A DNA stretch of 7,719 bases from JAFDVL01 sp031371805 (GCA_031371805.1 JANMKB010000307.1:1-7719); one strand, 5' to 3'; counted from the first letter of the stretch, positions 1-6,937 are shown. Numbers and translations are program-made. Notes: generated from the sequence alone by a model not told the origin.

Positions 1-2
1 GA

Positions 3-77
<75 letters not shown>

Positions 78-78
78 G

Positions 79-1641
79 TTAATCTTTTTTCTCTTCCGCA
101 ATTTTTTCTTTCGGCTTCCGCCCATAAACTTTCGTTAGTTCGGCTAGGCGCTCACCAATCGCATTCGTCAGAGCTTCTTTGCGAAAACGCCAGCCCCAGT
201 TGCCGCTTTCACGCGCTGGCACATTCATCCGTCCTTCGCCGCCCACACCCAATAAATCCTGAACCGGAATAACGGCGACCCGTGCCACTGAACTCAGCGC
301 CAGGCGAGTGAAATCCCAATTGATTTCTTTGCCATCACTACCCAGATATTGCAGCACAAAATCGCGCTCTTCCTGTACTTCTTCCAGCGTCCGCGTACTA
401 TCTCCAACATCCTCAGATGTAAACCAGTTCACTACGGTATCGTTGTCGTGCGTACCAGTATAAACCACGCAATTTTGTGGAAAATTGTACGGTTTGAAAT
501 CATCCGCCTGTTCATCAGTTCCAAATGCGAATTGCAAAATTCTCATACCGGGAAAATTGAATTGATCGCGCAGAGCATCAACTTCTTTCGTGATAAACCC
601 CAAGTCTTCGGCAATGATCGGCAATTCCGCGCCTAACGATTTTTGCAGGGCAAAGAAAAGTGCTGCGCCAGGGCCGTTTTCCCACCTGCCATTGATCGCA
701 TTTTTTTCGGTGCCAGGAACGGCCCAATATTTCTCGAAGCCCCTGAAATGATCCAGACGAATAATATCAACCTGCGCCAGCGTCGCACGAATCCGCTCAA
801 TCCACCATTGATAATCAGTGCTGGCAATGACATCCCAGCGATACAGCGGATTGCCCCAGAGCTGTCCCGTTTCGCTGAAATAATCGGGTGGAACTCCCGC
901 AACCTGGCGCGGTGTGCCATCAGGGTGCAAGTCAAATAAATGCGGATTCGCCCACACATCAGCGCTGTCGTGCGCAACAAAAATTGGCACATCACCAATA
1001 ATTTTGATGCCGCGCTCATTGGCGTAACGCGCCAGTTTGAGCCACTGCTTGAAAAATACATACTGATAAAATTTTTGTGCAGCAATTTCATCGGCGTGAT
1101 TTTCCTGCCAGAAATGCAGCGCTTTATTTTCACGCGTGCGCAAATTCTCCTCCCACTTCGTCCACTCTTTGCCGCCATGCGCATCCTTGCACGAACGAAA
1201 AATGGCGTAATCCTGAAGCCACAAATTTGCCTGCTCACAAAAATTCTCAAACTCAATTTTTAATTCGGTCGCCGCCTCAGTCTTAAAATTTTTATAGGCT
1301 TTTTGCAGCAGCAAATTTTTGTACTCAATCGCGGGGCCGTAATCAACGCGATCATCTGAAAACTTCGGAGCTTCGTCCAAATCACGCTTATTAAGTAAGC
1401 AGTCTTCGACCAGGGCTTCCAAACTCACGAGCAACGGATTGCCTGCAAACGCCGAAAAACATTGATAGGGAGAATCGCCATAACCCGTTGGCCCCAGCGG
1501 TAACACCTGCCACAGGCTCTGATGTGACGCCGCCAGAAAATCTACAAAGTTGTAAGCTTCGCAGCCCAAATCGCCAATGCCGAAACGCCCAGGCAATGAA
1601 GTTGGGTGAAGTAAAATTCCGCTTAATCTGGGTAAGTTCAT
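79..1641 (-). CDS. malQ: 4-alpha-glucanotransferase (amylomaltase, GH77)
   Basis: The 520-residue product is a full-length GH77 amylomaltase. The family transfers alpha-1,4-glucan segments between maltodextrins in the cytoplasm, serving maltose or glycogen metabolism. The N-terminus (LSGILLHPTSLPG, 6-18) is typical. The three catalytic acids are visible: nucleophile Asp297 in RLDHFRG, acid/base Glu345 in IAEDLG, and Asp399 in GTHDND. GDVPIFVAHDSADVW (216-230) and the 250-265 segment PPDYFSETGQLWGNP are family signatures. The start is fixed by a perfect AGGAGG (plus-strand 1647-1652) five bases before the ATG. The last 14 residues are a charged Lys/Glu tail, partly encoded by the A/T run that abuts tRNA-Gly. 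No other glycogen or maltose genes are adjacent, so it appears to be a single-gene transcript. Confidence 0.97.
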   Translation of the reverse strand: MNLPRLSGILLHPTSLPGRFGIGDLGCEAYNFVDFLAASHQSLWQVLPLGPTGYGDSPYQCFSAFAGNPLLVSLEALVEDCLLNKRDLDEAPKFSDDRVDYGPAIEYKNLLLQKAYKNFKTEAATELKIEFENFCEQANLWLQDYAIFRSCKDAHGGKEWTKWEENLRTRENKALHFWQENHADEIAAQKFYQYVFFKQWLKLARYANERGIKIIGDVPIFVAHDSADVWANPHLFDLHPDGTPRQVAGVPPDYFSETGQLWGNPLYRWDVIASTDYQWWIERIRATLAQVDIIRLDHFRGFEKYWAVPGTEKNAINGRWENGPGAALFFALQKSLGAELPIIAEDLGFITKEVDALRDQFNFPGMRILQFAFGTDEQADDFKPYNFPQNCVVYTGTHDNDTVVNWFTSEDVGDSTRTLEEVQEERDFVLQYLGSDGKEINWDFTRLALSSVARVAVIPVQDLLGVGGEGRMNVPARESGNWGWRFRKEALTNAIGERLAELTKVYGRKPKEKIAEEKKD

Positions 1642-1679
1642 GCAAGCCTCCTAACATCAATTTTTGCCAACAGAACGGC

Positions 1680-1707
1680 ATTATACCAACCTCGCCCACG
1701 ATTGAAA
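1680..1707 (-). promoter_or_regulatory. malQ promoter (extended -10)
   Basis: On the minus strand a perfect TATAAT (plus 1680-1685) is preceded by TGG, giving an extended -10 element. A weak -35, TTTCAA (plus 1702-1707), lies 16 bases upstream. This predicts transcription from about 1673 and a leader of roughly 30 bases carrying the AGGAGG of malQ. The assignment rests on consensus matching only. Confidence 0.6.
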
Positions 1708-1742
1708 CAAAACATTAGTGCGCAAAAATTTTCGGTACCGGC

Positions 1743-1771
1743 TTGTCACTCACGGCATTTTTCGGTAGTAT
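1743..1771 (+). promoter_or_regulatory. tRNA-Leu sigma-70-type promoter
   Basis: TTGTCA (1743-1748) and TAGTAT (1766-1771) are separated by 17 bases and lie just upstream of tRNA-Leu. The bases after the -10 (CCTCGCCG) are GC-rich, as in stable-RNA promoters under growth-rate or stringent control. That regulatory reading is inference. Confidence 0.7.
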
Positions 1772-1784
1772 CCTCGCCGTTCCT

Positions 1785-1871
1785 GCGGATGTGGCGGAAC
1801 TGGTAGACGCGCAGGTCTCAGAAGCCTGTGGGAGCAATCTCGTGGAAGTTCGATTCTTCTCATCCGCACCA
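1785..1871 (+). tRNA. tRNA-Leu (anticodon CAG)
   Basis: This is an 87-base class II tRNA with a long variable arm (about GGGAGCAATCTC). The acceptor stem is GCGGATG (1785-1791) with CATCCGC (1861-1867), followed by discriminator A and encoded CCA (1869-1871). The anticodon stem CAGGT/GCCTG encloses CTCAGAA, giving anticodon CAG, which reads CUG. The T arm contains the GTTCGATTC loop. It has its own promoter upstream and an intrinsic terminator 16 bases downstream, so it is a self-contained unit. Confidence 0.97.
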
Positions 1872-1887
1872 AAAATTCTAATGTACG

Positions 1888-1914
1888 GGCGACCAATCGC
1901 AGGTCGCCTTTTTT
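1888..1914 (+). terminator. Intrinsic terminator after tRNA-Leu
   Basis: A perfect 7-bp stem GGCGACC/GGTCGCC (1888-1894 and 1902-1908) with loop AATCGCA is followed by six T residues. It ends the tRNA-Leu transcript. It lies only 17 bases before the ATG of the next gene, which has no promoter of its own after the terminator, so that gene may depend on read-through. Confidence 0.87.
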
Positions 1915-1931
1915 GCATCTACAAAAATCTT

Positions 1932-3161
1932 ATGACTAATGTAGCCTTGACCGCTGACATTCGCGCCCATTTTCCTGCCCTCACACGCCAACACAACGGC
2001 TTCCCTGTCGCCTATTTCGACGGCCCTGGCGGCACCCAAGTTCCGCGCTCCGTTGTCGCCGCGATGACCGATTATCTTTTTCATCATAACGCCAACACTC
2101 ATTGGGCCTATCCAACCAGCATCGAAACCGATGAGATCGTCGAACAATCGCGCCAGGCATTGGCGGATTTTCTGAACGCGTCTCCGCACGAAATCGCCTT
2201 CGGACAAAATATGAGTTCGCTGACATTTCATCTGTCACGGGCATTGGCAAGAAATTGGAGCGCAGGCGATGAAGTTATTATTACGGAACTTGACCATCAC
2301 GCGAACCAGGATCCGTGGCGGGCGCTTGAACGGGATCGTGGTGTAGCAATTCGTGTCGTCCCGATGGACATCGAAAGCGGCACGATTGATTTACAGGATT
2401 TGGCCAATTTGCTCAGCAATCGCACGAAACTTGTTGCGATTGGCGCAGCCTCCAACGCGCTCGGCACAATCAACGACATCAAACATGCCGCCCAACTCGC
2501 GCACGAAGCCGGAGCCTTATGTTTTGTGGACGCCGTGCATTACGCGCCGCACACTCTGGTAGATGTAAAGGACATTGCTTGCGATTTTCTGGCTTGTTCC
2601 GCGTACAAATTTTACGGCCCGCATATCGGAATTTTGTACGGACGAAAACATTTGCTGGAGATGACGGATTTCCCGAAGCTGCGCCCCGCGCCGGATAATT
2701 CTCCTGACCGCGTAGAAACCGGAACCCAGAGTTTTGAATCAATCGCAGGAGCCGCCGCCGCCGTAGACTTCCTCGCTTCCTTAGCCGCAGGCACAACCAG
2801 ACGCGACCGTTTGGGCAATTCCTTTGCTGAGCTTCATCATCGCCAGTCCGAGTTATTACAACGCCTGTGGAGCGGCCTCGCCGCAATTGACGGAGTAAGA
2901 ATTTACGGCCCGCCACCCGCAGGAATGCGCACCTCAACTATTTCGTTTACGCTGAAAGGCCACAACTCCGAAATGATTGCCCGCACCTTAGCCGAACGCG
3001 GCATCTTCGTGTCCAACGGCGATTTTTACGCCACCACCGTAGTCGAAAAAATGAAACTCGCCGAAGACGGTTTTGTCCGCGTCGGCTGTGCGTGTTACAC
3101 GACCGAAGAGGAAATTGATCGGTTGATTGCGGGTGTGCAAGGGATAGTTTTCACCGCATAA
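1932..3161 (+). CDS. Cysteine desulfurase-like PLP enzyme (aminotransferase class V, TIGR01976-like)
   Basis: The 409-residue product is a fold-type I PLP enzyme of aminotransferase class V, closest in pattern to the uncharacterised TIGR01976 cysteine-desulfurase-like group. The N-terminal segment from Arg11 through AYFDGPGGTQVP (27-38) is typical of that group and supports ATG 1932. Asp200 in FVDAVHYAPH should contact the pyridine nitrogen, and Lys226 in SAYKFYGPHIG should form the Schiff base; ETGTQ (262-266) also fits. In SufS-type enzymes the catalytic Cys lies in a loop like RTGHHCA; here the matching segment is SNGDFYA (361-367), with Tyr366 in its place. The C-terminal Cys residues (386, 388) are outside that loop. 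A true desulfurase reaction is therefore doubtful. No clear Shine-Dalgarno precedes the start. An in-frame ATG at 1881 lies inside the tRNA terminator and is unlikely. Confidence 0.92.
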   Translation: MTNVALTADIRAHFPALTRQHNGFPVAYFDGPGGTQVPRSVVAAMTDYLFHHNANTHWAYPTSIETDEIVEQSRQALADFLNASPHEIAFGQNMSSLTFHLSRALARNWSAGDEVIITELDHHANQDPWRALERDRGVAIRVVPMDIESGTIDLQDLANLLSNRTKLVAIGAASNALGTINDIKHAAQLAHEAGALCFVDAVHYAPHTLVDVKDIACDFLACSAYKFYGPHIGILYGRKHLLEMTDFPKLRPAPDNSPDRVETGTQSFESIAGAAAAVDFLASLAAGTTRRDRLGNSFAELHHRQSELLQRLWSGLAAIDGVRIYGPPPAGMRTSTISFTLKGHNSEMIARTLAERGIFVSNGDFYATTVVEKMKLAEDGFVRVGCACYTTEEEIDRLIAGVQGIVFTA

Positions 3162-3163
3162 GC

Positions 3164-3192
3164 TTGACGCTGAAATTCTCGTTTGCTATAGG
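3164..3192 (+). promoter_or_regulatory. Candidate promoter for the broken porin gene
   Basis: TTGACG (3164-3169) and TATAGG (3187-3192) are spaced by 17 bases, with TGC before the -10 giving an extended -10. It begins three bases after the stop of the PLP-enzyme gene and reads towards the small start at 3228. An 8-bp inverted repeat, AAATTCTC (3173-3180) and GAGAATTT (3219-3226), flanks the -10. It could be an operator or a leader hairpin, or chance. Confidence 0.5.
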
Positions 3193-3227
3193 TTGCCCTT
3201 AGAATGCTATGAAAATCTGAGAATTTA

Positions 3228-3303
3228 ATGAATAAGACTCTTGAAGGCCAACAGAAAACTATTATCGCTCTCTGCGGTATCCTGGGGCGAAGCGTTTTCT
3301 ATA
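3228..3303 (+). pseudogene. Possible signal-peptide remnant of a porin, cut by an IS
   Basis: From ATG 3228 the reading is MNKTLEGQQKTIIALCGILG followed by RSVFY up to the IS end, and it then stops inside the IS at 3318-3320. A charged start followed by a hydrophobic stretch resembles the n- and h-regions of a Sec signal peptide. A good promoter lies upstream, but only a weak GAGA precedes the ATG. A porin C-terminus lies on the far side of the IS on the same strand, so this could be the 5' end of that gene with the middle lost. The link is inference: joining the two flanks directly does not restore a frame, and the peptide alone is not diagnostic. Confidence 0.35.
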
Positions 3304-3318
3304 GACCCTGTTTGCAAT
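3304..3318 (+). repeat. Left terminal inverted repeat of the IS
   Basis: GACCCTGTTTGCAAT matches the right end at 14 of 15 positions in inverted orientation. The transposase remnant stop codon lies eight bases inside it. Confidence 0.85.
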
Positions 3319-3325
3319 AAGTTGA

Positions 3326-3819
3326 TTAGGCGATTCTGCGTAAGATCAAGCGAAGGGCACAAATTCTACTCTTCGTTTCACTCGTGACCAACAGACCTTC
3401 GCCCTTCTTCCACAGCACCCGACATTGATTGAGCCACGCCTTTGTTCGTTCCACGATCCACCGCCTGGCGCTCCCCACAAAGCCTTGTTTCACCGGATTT
3501 TCTTGTTGCGCGACGGCCTTCTGCTCCGGCGTGATTTTGGCGGCTCGTGCGATTTTTATGTTGTTTCTTACTTCGCTAAGGCTGTCAACGCTTCTTCCCA
3601 CACGCCAGTGCTGCGCCACCGCCGAAATTGTGAATCCACCGTTTGCCAGTTTGGCAAATCGGTGGGTAAATCCCGCCCCTGACATCCGTTTTTCAGTTGG
3701 TATAGAATCCCAGTGCTGATCAAGTGCCTTGAAACAGCGTATCCGCGTGTTTTACTCCTGGGTAATAATTGATCCAACACCTCGAATGGCGCGCCTGTTA
3801 CATCGGTTGTATCTGCCAT
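3326..3819 (-). pseudogene. IS5-family transposase remnant (DUF4096 N-terminus, core deleted, frameshifted)
   Basis: The first frame, from ATG 3819 to a stop at 3568, gives 83 residues of a DUF4096-type N-terminal domain. Recognisable parts are LISTGILYQLKNGCQGRDLP, then NWQTVDSQFRRWRSTGVWEE. A second frame, entered near 3580, carries the family C-terminus: GFVGSARRWIVERTKAWLNQ, then LRLILRRIA, ending at 3326. In intact relatives roughly 100 residues with the first two DDE aspartates and the GRKRHILVDT-like motif lie between these parts; here only about 25 unremarkable residues link them. RWIVERT retains the segment around the DDE glutamate. The gene is therefore both frameshifted and internally deleted and should be inactive. 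A programmed frameshift is unlikely, because the core is missing and no slippery run sits at the switch. Confidence 0.85.
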
Positions 3820-3847
3820 GGTGACAGTGAACGTGCTTTTGCCTTGA

Positions 3848-3862
3848 ATTGCAAACAGGTTC
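3848..3862 (-). repeat. Right terminal inverted repeat of the IS
   Basis: ATTGCAAACAGGTTC is the inverted copy of the left end with one mismatch. It lies 28 bases upstream of the transposase start, so the transposase promoter probably overlaps it. Confidence 0.85.
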
Positions 3863-3865
3863 TAG

Positions 3866-4229
3866 ATGACTGACAAGTTCATGTTGCTGGGAAATTTTGT
3901 TTACGGCACGGATGGCGACAACTTGGGTAAACGCGGTGACAGGCTTCGCGGGCTATTTCAAATATGCCTTTACGAACAAAGTCGCATTCTCGCCTCGTTT
4001 TGAAGTTCTGAACGACCGCAACGGATTACGAACCGGGACGGCGCAAACGGTGAAGGACATTACGCTGATACAGGAATTTAAGCTGGCTAATAATTTTATT
4101 ACACGGCTTGAGTATCAGCGTGATTTCTCGAATCAGAAATTTTTCACCAATGCCGCTGGCGCAACACGTAATAATCAAAATACATTTCTTATCGGCATGA
4201 GCTATTTTATTACTTTCAAAGGCCAATAA
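3866..4229 (+). pseudogene. C-terminal remnant of an OmpL/BBP2-type outer-membrane beta-barrel porin, frameshifted
   Basis: Directly after the IS, frame one reads DKFMLLGNFVYGTDGDNLGK then RGDRL. A +1 shift near 3940-3950 leads to GFAGYFKYAFTNKVAFSPRF, then RTGTAQTVKDITLIQEFKL, RLEYQRDFSNQKFF and QNTFLIGMSYF. This alternating aromatic/hydrophobic strand pattern, with TGTAQ, EYxRDFS and the closing QNTFxIG motif, fits the C-terminal strands of BBP2/OmpL-like porins (PF07642), which form outer-membrane diffusion channels. About 120 residues remain, compared with roughly 400 in full-length members. The N-terminal part is missing or reduced to the small start at 3228. A hairpin terminator follows at 4290. 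The transferred motifs come from memory of the family; the frameshift is read directly. Confidence 0.82.
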
Positions 4230-4289
4230 TGATCATCACAAATTTTTACCAGTTACTTCCGTAGCTGGTGTTTAATGATTGACTTTGAT

Positions 4290-4322
4290 GCGGTGAGCTG
4301 AACAGCTTCACCGCTATTTTTT
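4290..4322 (+). terminator. Intrinsic terminator after the porin remnant
   Basis: GCGGTGA (4290-4296) pairs with TCACCGC (4308-4314). The stem continues as GCT/AGC, with one bulged T, around a small GAAC loop. TATTTTTT follows. It serves the plus strand. In the opposite direction the same hairpin lies just after the mqnC stop, but no T run follows it there. Confidence 0.75.
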
Positions 4323-5424
4323 ATGATAGCCTGGTATAATCAGCCTTGCGCTGCACTGGTTTGAAGCCCTCTTCCAGAATTACATTCACCAGCATCTGCT
4401 CTGTCGCCTTATGATTCGCGCCAGCTTTGGAAATTACATTTTCTTCAATCATCGTCGAACCAATATCATTTGCGCCGGAGTGCAATCCGCGCCGTCCGTC
4501 ACTTAACCCAACCGTTAGCCACGACACTTGCTGGTTTTTGATGTTGTGCAAATACAAGCGTGATAACGAGAGCCAGCGCAGATATTCTTCGCCTGTCAGG
4601 CGCGTCGGAATTATTTTACCAATCGCAGTGTTGTCAGGCTGAAATGTCCAGGGAATAAACGAAATAAACCCGCCTGTCCGCGATTGCAATTGATAGAGTT
4701 TTTCCAAATGCTGAAGGCGTTGTTCCACCGTTTCGCCGTAGCCAATCATCATCGTCGCGGTCGTTGGAATATTCAATTTATGCGCGTCTTCCATCACGTC
4801 CAGCCATTCCTGACTGTTGCATTCCGTGCGACGTTTGCGGCGAATTTCGTCTACCAGAATTTCGCCGCCGCCCCCTGGTAAGCTGTCGAGACCCGCGTCT
4901 TTCAAGGATTGCAGCACGGCGGTATTGCTCATCTGAAAAGTCTTCGCCATCCCGTAAATTTCTGTCGGCGAAAAACAATGCAGATGAATTCCATAACGTT
5001 GTTTCAATTCGCTGAGCAATCTGGTGTAATAATCCAGCGGCAAATCTGGATGCAAGCCGCCCTGCATTAAGACGCCGCTGCCGCCGATTTCGATCATCTC
5101 TTCGACCTTGCGATAAATTTCATCGTAGCTCAACACATAACCGTCCGGTGAGCCGGGCTTGCGATAAAACGCGCAGAAATTGCAGACCGAAAAACAAATA
5201 TTCGTGTAATTGATGTTGCGATCAACGACGTAAGTGACGGCGTTATCGGGATGCAACTCACGGCGCAAGTTGTCGGCGGCCTGACGCAAATCTTCGGTGG
5301 GGATTTCCGTGATGAGTTGCAACCATTCGGAGGGAGCCAGATGTTCGCGTTGTGAAGCGCGAGAAAGCAGTTCGGTCGTTGTGCTGATTGTTGCAGTCAT
5401 CATAATAGTTTTAGTTTGTATCAC
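4321..5424 (-). CDS. mqnC: Cyclic dehypoxanthinyl futalosine synthase (radical SAM)
   Basis: The 367-residue product is a radical-SAM enzyme. MqnC cyclises dehypoxanthine futalosine in the futalosine route to menaquinone. The [4Fe-4S] motif CxxxCxxC is Cys77, Cys81 and Cys84 in CFSVCNFCAFYR, preceded by RNINYTNI (69-76), the MqnC-type lead-in. MQGGLHP (120-126), LPGGGGEIL (182-190), SFIPWTFQPDNT (255-266) and GANDIGSTMIEENV (317-330) are family motifs; the IPWTFQP element favours MqnC over MqnE. Length is normal. The first possible start is GTG 5424, but ATG 5403 or ATG 5400 would also leave the conserved region whole, and none has a strong Shine-Dalgarno. It is divergent from pepP and no other mqn gene is nearby, so the pathway is scattered in this genome. 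Confidence 0.95.
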   Translation of the reverse strand: MIQTKTIMMTATISTTTELLSRASQREHLAPSEWLQLITEIPTEDLRQAADNLRRELHPDNAVTYVVDRNINYTNICFSVCNFCAFYRKPGSPDGYVLSYDEIYRKVEEMIEIGGSGVLMQGGLHPDLPLDYYTRLLSELKQRYGIHLHCFSPTEIYGMAKTFQMSNTAVLQSLKDAGLDSLPGGGGEILVDEIRRKRRTECNSQEWLDVMEDAHKLNIPTTATMMIGYGETVEQRLQHLEKLYQLQSRTGGFISFIPWTFQPDNTAIGKIIPTRLTGEEYLRWLSLSRLYLHNIKNQQVSWLTVGLSDGRRGLHSGANDIGSTMIEENVISKAGANHKATEQMLVNVILEEGFKPVQRKADYTRLS

Positions 5425-5484
5425 GAACCTGGCGAAATATTCACGCGCACGTCAAGTTTTTCAGCTTGTTCGTAAAAATGCAAG

Positions 5485-5514
5485 TTGCCAAAACCTGTCA
5501 GTTCGCGGTAAAAA
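5485..5514 (+). promoter_or_regulatory. Weak candidate promoter for the aminopeptidase gene
   Basis: TTGCCA (5485-5490) and TAAAAA (5509-5514) are 18 bases apart in the 152-base spacer between the divergent mqnC and aminopeptidase genes. The -10 is poor and the spacing slightly long. I found no convincing promoter for mqnC in the same spacer. Confidence 0.25.
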
Positions 5515-5576
5515 CACGTGGCGTAAACTTTTAAGTTGCGCAAACTAAATTTGTAACAACCAGGGAGCAATCAGCA

Positions 5577-6890
5577 ATGAGATCACCACGACTGACAGAA
5601 TTCATGAGCAAAATGGAACCACACAGCGTAGCGGTAATTTTTTCCGCGCAGGAAAATTTACGCAATGGCGATGCCGATTACGAATTCCGTCAGGAAAGCG
5701 ATTTTTATGCGCTGACCGAAGTTAATGAACCTGAATCCGTCGCCGTGATTACACCGGGACACGAAGGGCATAAGTACGTTCTGTTTGTGCGACCGCGCAA
5801 CAAAGAAATGGAAATCTGGAATGGGTTGCGCGTGGGCATCGAAGGCGCAATTACCAATTGCGGCGCGGATGCGGCCTATGACATTAGTAAACTACATGAG
5901 TTATTGCCTACCTATTTGGCAGGCAATAACCAGCTTTATTATCGCTTTGGTTTGCGCGAAGGAAATGATTTGAAAATTATTCGTTCACTCAATCGCCTCA
6001 AGGCAGAAATTCGCAAAGGCACGGCAACGCCAACAACGATTATTGATCCGAGTACTTTGCTGCACGAATTACGATTGCGCAAAACACCGGATGAAATCGC
6101 CAGTATGCGAACCGCCGGACGCATCAGTGCCGAAGGCCACATTGCCGCGATGAAAGCCTGCAAGCCGGGCATGTACGAATACGAACTTGAAGCTTTAGTT
6201 GAATACGTTTTTCGCTCTAAAGGTGCGTCAGGCAATGCGTATCAGTCCATTGTCGGCGCTGGCTTCAATACGACGATTTTGCACTACAACACGAACAACG
6301 ATCAGATCAAAAACGGCGATTTAGTCCTGATTGATGCCGGGGCAGAATACAAATTGTTTGCAGGCGACATCACGCGAACTTTCCCCGCGAATGGTAAATT
6401 CAGCCGCGCACAACAGGCGGTGTATGAATTAGTCCTGCACTCAAACAAAGAAGTCATCAGGATGATTAAGCCCGGTGTCAGCTTTATGGCGTTGCACGAA
6501 AAGACGATTGAAATCATCGCGCATGGCCTGGTGGATTTAGGCCTGCTCACAGGCGACCCGAAAGAAAACATTGAGAAGAAAACCTACGAAAAATATTTCA
6601 TGCATCGCACGGGACACTGGCTCGGAATGGATGTCCACGACGTGGGACGATATAAGCTGGAGGACGGCTGGCGCATCATTGAGCCGGGGATGGCCTTCAC
6701 GGTCGAGCCGGGAATTTATATTCAGCCCGGCACTGAAGGTGCGAGCGAAGAATTTTTCAATATCGGCATTCGTATTGAAGACGATATTGTCGTAACTGAA
6801 GACGGCTGCGAAGTGCTGACTTCCCTGGTTCCAAAAGAAGTTGCAGAAATCGAAGCATTGATGAAAGAGACTATTCAAATTGCTGTCTAA
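5577..6890 (+). CDS. pepP: Xaa-Pro aminopeptidase (aminopeptidase P, M24B)
   Basis: The 437-residue product is a full-length aminopeptidase P, a cytoplasmic dinuclear-metal enzyme that removes the N-terminal residue from peptides with proline second. Residues 1 to about 150 form the creatinase-type N-terminal domain, including FRQESDFYALTEVNEPES (37-54). The pita-bread domain follows from about 160. All five expected metal ligands are visible: Asp253 (LIDAGAE), Asp264 (GDITRTFP), His347 (HRTGHWLGMDVHD), Glu377 (FTVEPGIYI) and Glu401 (GIRIEDDIVV). His236 (ILHYN) and His354 match the substrate-side histidines. GGAG at 5564-5567, nine bases before ATG 5577, supports the start. There is no signal peptide. 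No T-tract terminator is evident after the stop. Confidence 0.95.
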   Translation: MRSPRLTEFMSKMEPHSVAVIFSAQENLRNGDADYEFRQESDFYALTEVNEPESVAVITPGHEGHKYVLFVRPRNKEMEIWNGLRVGIEGAITNCGADAAYDISKLHELLPTYLAGNNQLYYRFGLREGNDLKIIRSLNRLKAEIRKGTATPTTIIDPSTLLHELRLRKTPDEIASMRTAGRISAEGHIAAMKACKPGMYEYELEALVEYVFRSKGASGNAYQSIVGAGFNTTILHYNTNNDQIKNGDLVLIDAGAEYKLFAGDITRTFPANGKFSRAQQAVYELVLHSNKEVIRMIKPGVSFMALHEKTIEIIAHGLVDLGLLTGDPKENIEKKTYEKYFMHRTGHWLGMDVHDVGRYKLEDGWRIIEPGMAFTVEPGIYIQPGTEGASEEFFNIGIRIEDDIVVTEDGCEVLTSLVPKEVAEIEALMKETIQIAV

Positions 6891-6937
6891 TATTGATTTG
6901 ACTCCTCTCCCAAAGAAACTTAGAGGTACGAGGATAA

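Larger units (their letters stand above)
3304..3862 (-). mobile_element. Internally deleted IS5-type element (about 559 bp)
   Basis: The element is bounded by 15-bp inverted ends with one mismatch: GACCCTGTTTGCAAT on the left, and GAACCTGTTTGCAAT as the reverse complement on the right. TA lies immediately outside each end (3302-3303 and 3863-3864), which fits a short target duplication or two further terminal bases. The only gene is a minus-strand transposase that has lost most of its catalytic core. The length is well below the roughly 0.8-0.9 kb usual for IS5 relatives with a DUF4096 N-terminal domain. It cannot encode its own transposase, but intact ends mean it could be mobilised by a full-length relative. 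Confidence 0.85.

Noticed and set aside
633..1256. 207-codon minus-strand open frame inside malQ
   Set aside because: It is a same-strand shadow of malQ in another frame, with arginine-rich, unstructured content and no family pattern.
1785..1880. Integrated element using tRNA-Leu as attachment site
   Set aside because: I saw no second copy of the tRNA 3' end in the window and no integrase gene.
1743..1931. 63-codon upstream extension of the PLP-enzyme reading frame
   Set aside because: It runs through the tRNA-Leu promoter, the tRNA itself and its terminator. Family similarity begins just after ATG 1932.
2479..2937. 152-codon minus-strand open frame opposite the PLP-enzyme gene
   Set aside because: Antisense shadow rich in Arg; the plus-strand gene has clear catalytic residues.
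3568..3685. Programmed ribosomal frameshift joining the two transposase frames, as in some IS5 relatives
   Set aside because: There is no slippery run at the switch, and the catalytic core is absent in either frame, so the joined product would not be functional.
3897..4229. Independent 110-codon gene starting at TTG 3897
   Set aside because: The upstream frame (3866 to about 3945) supplies the preceding porin strands, so this is part of one frameshifted pseudogene.
4248..4269. Perfect 9-bp hairpin ACCAGTTAC-TTCC-GTAGCTGGT as a terminator
   Set aside because: It includes a G-T pair and no T run follows on either strand. The hairpin at 4290 is a much better terminator.
5535..5542. TTGCGCAA palindrome in the mqnC-pepP spacer as an operator
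   Set aside because: An 8-base palindrome is too short and is not repeated; it could be chance.
6900..6930. CCTCT...AGAGG hairpin after pepP as a terminator
   Set aside because: The stem is only five base pairs with a long loop and there is no T run.
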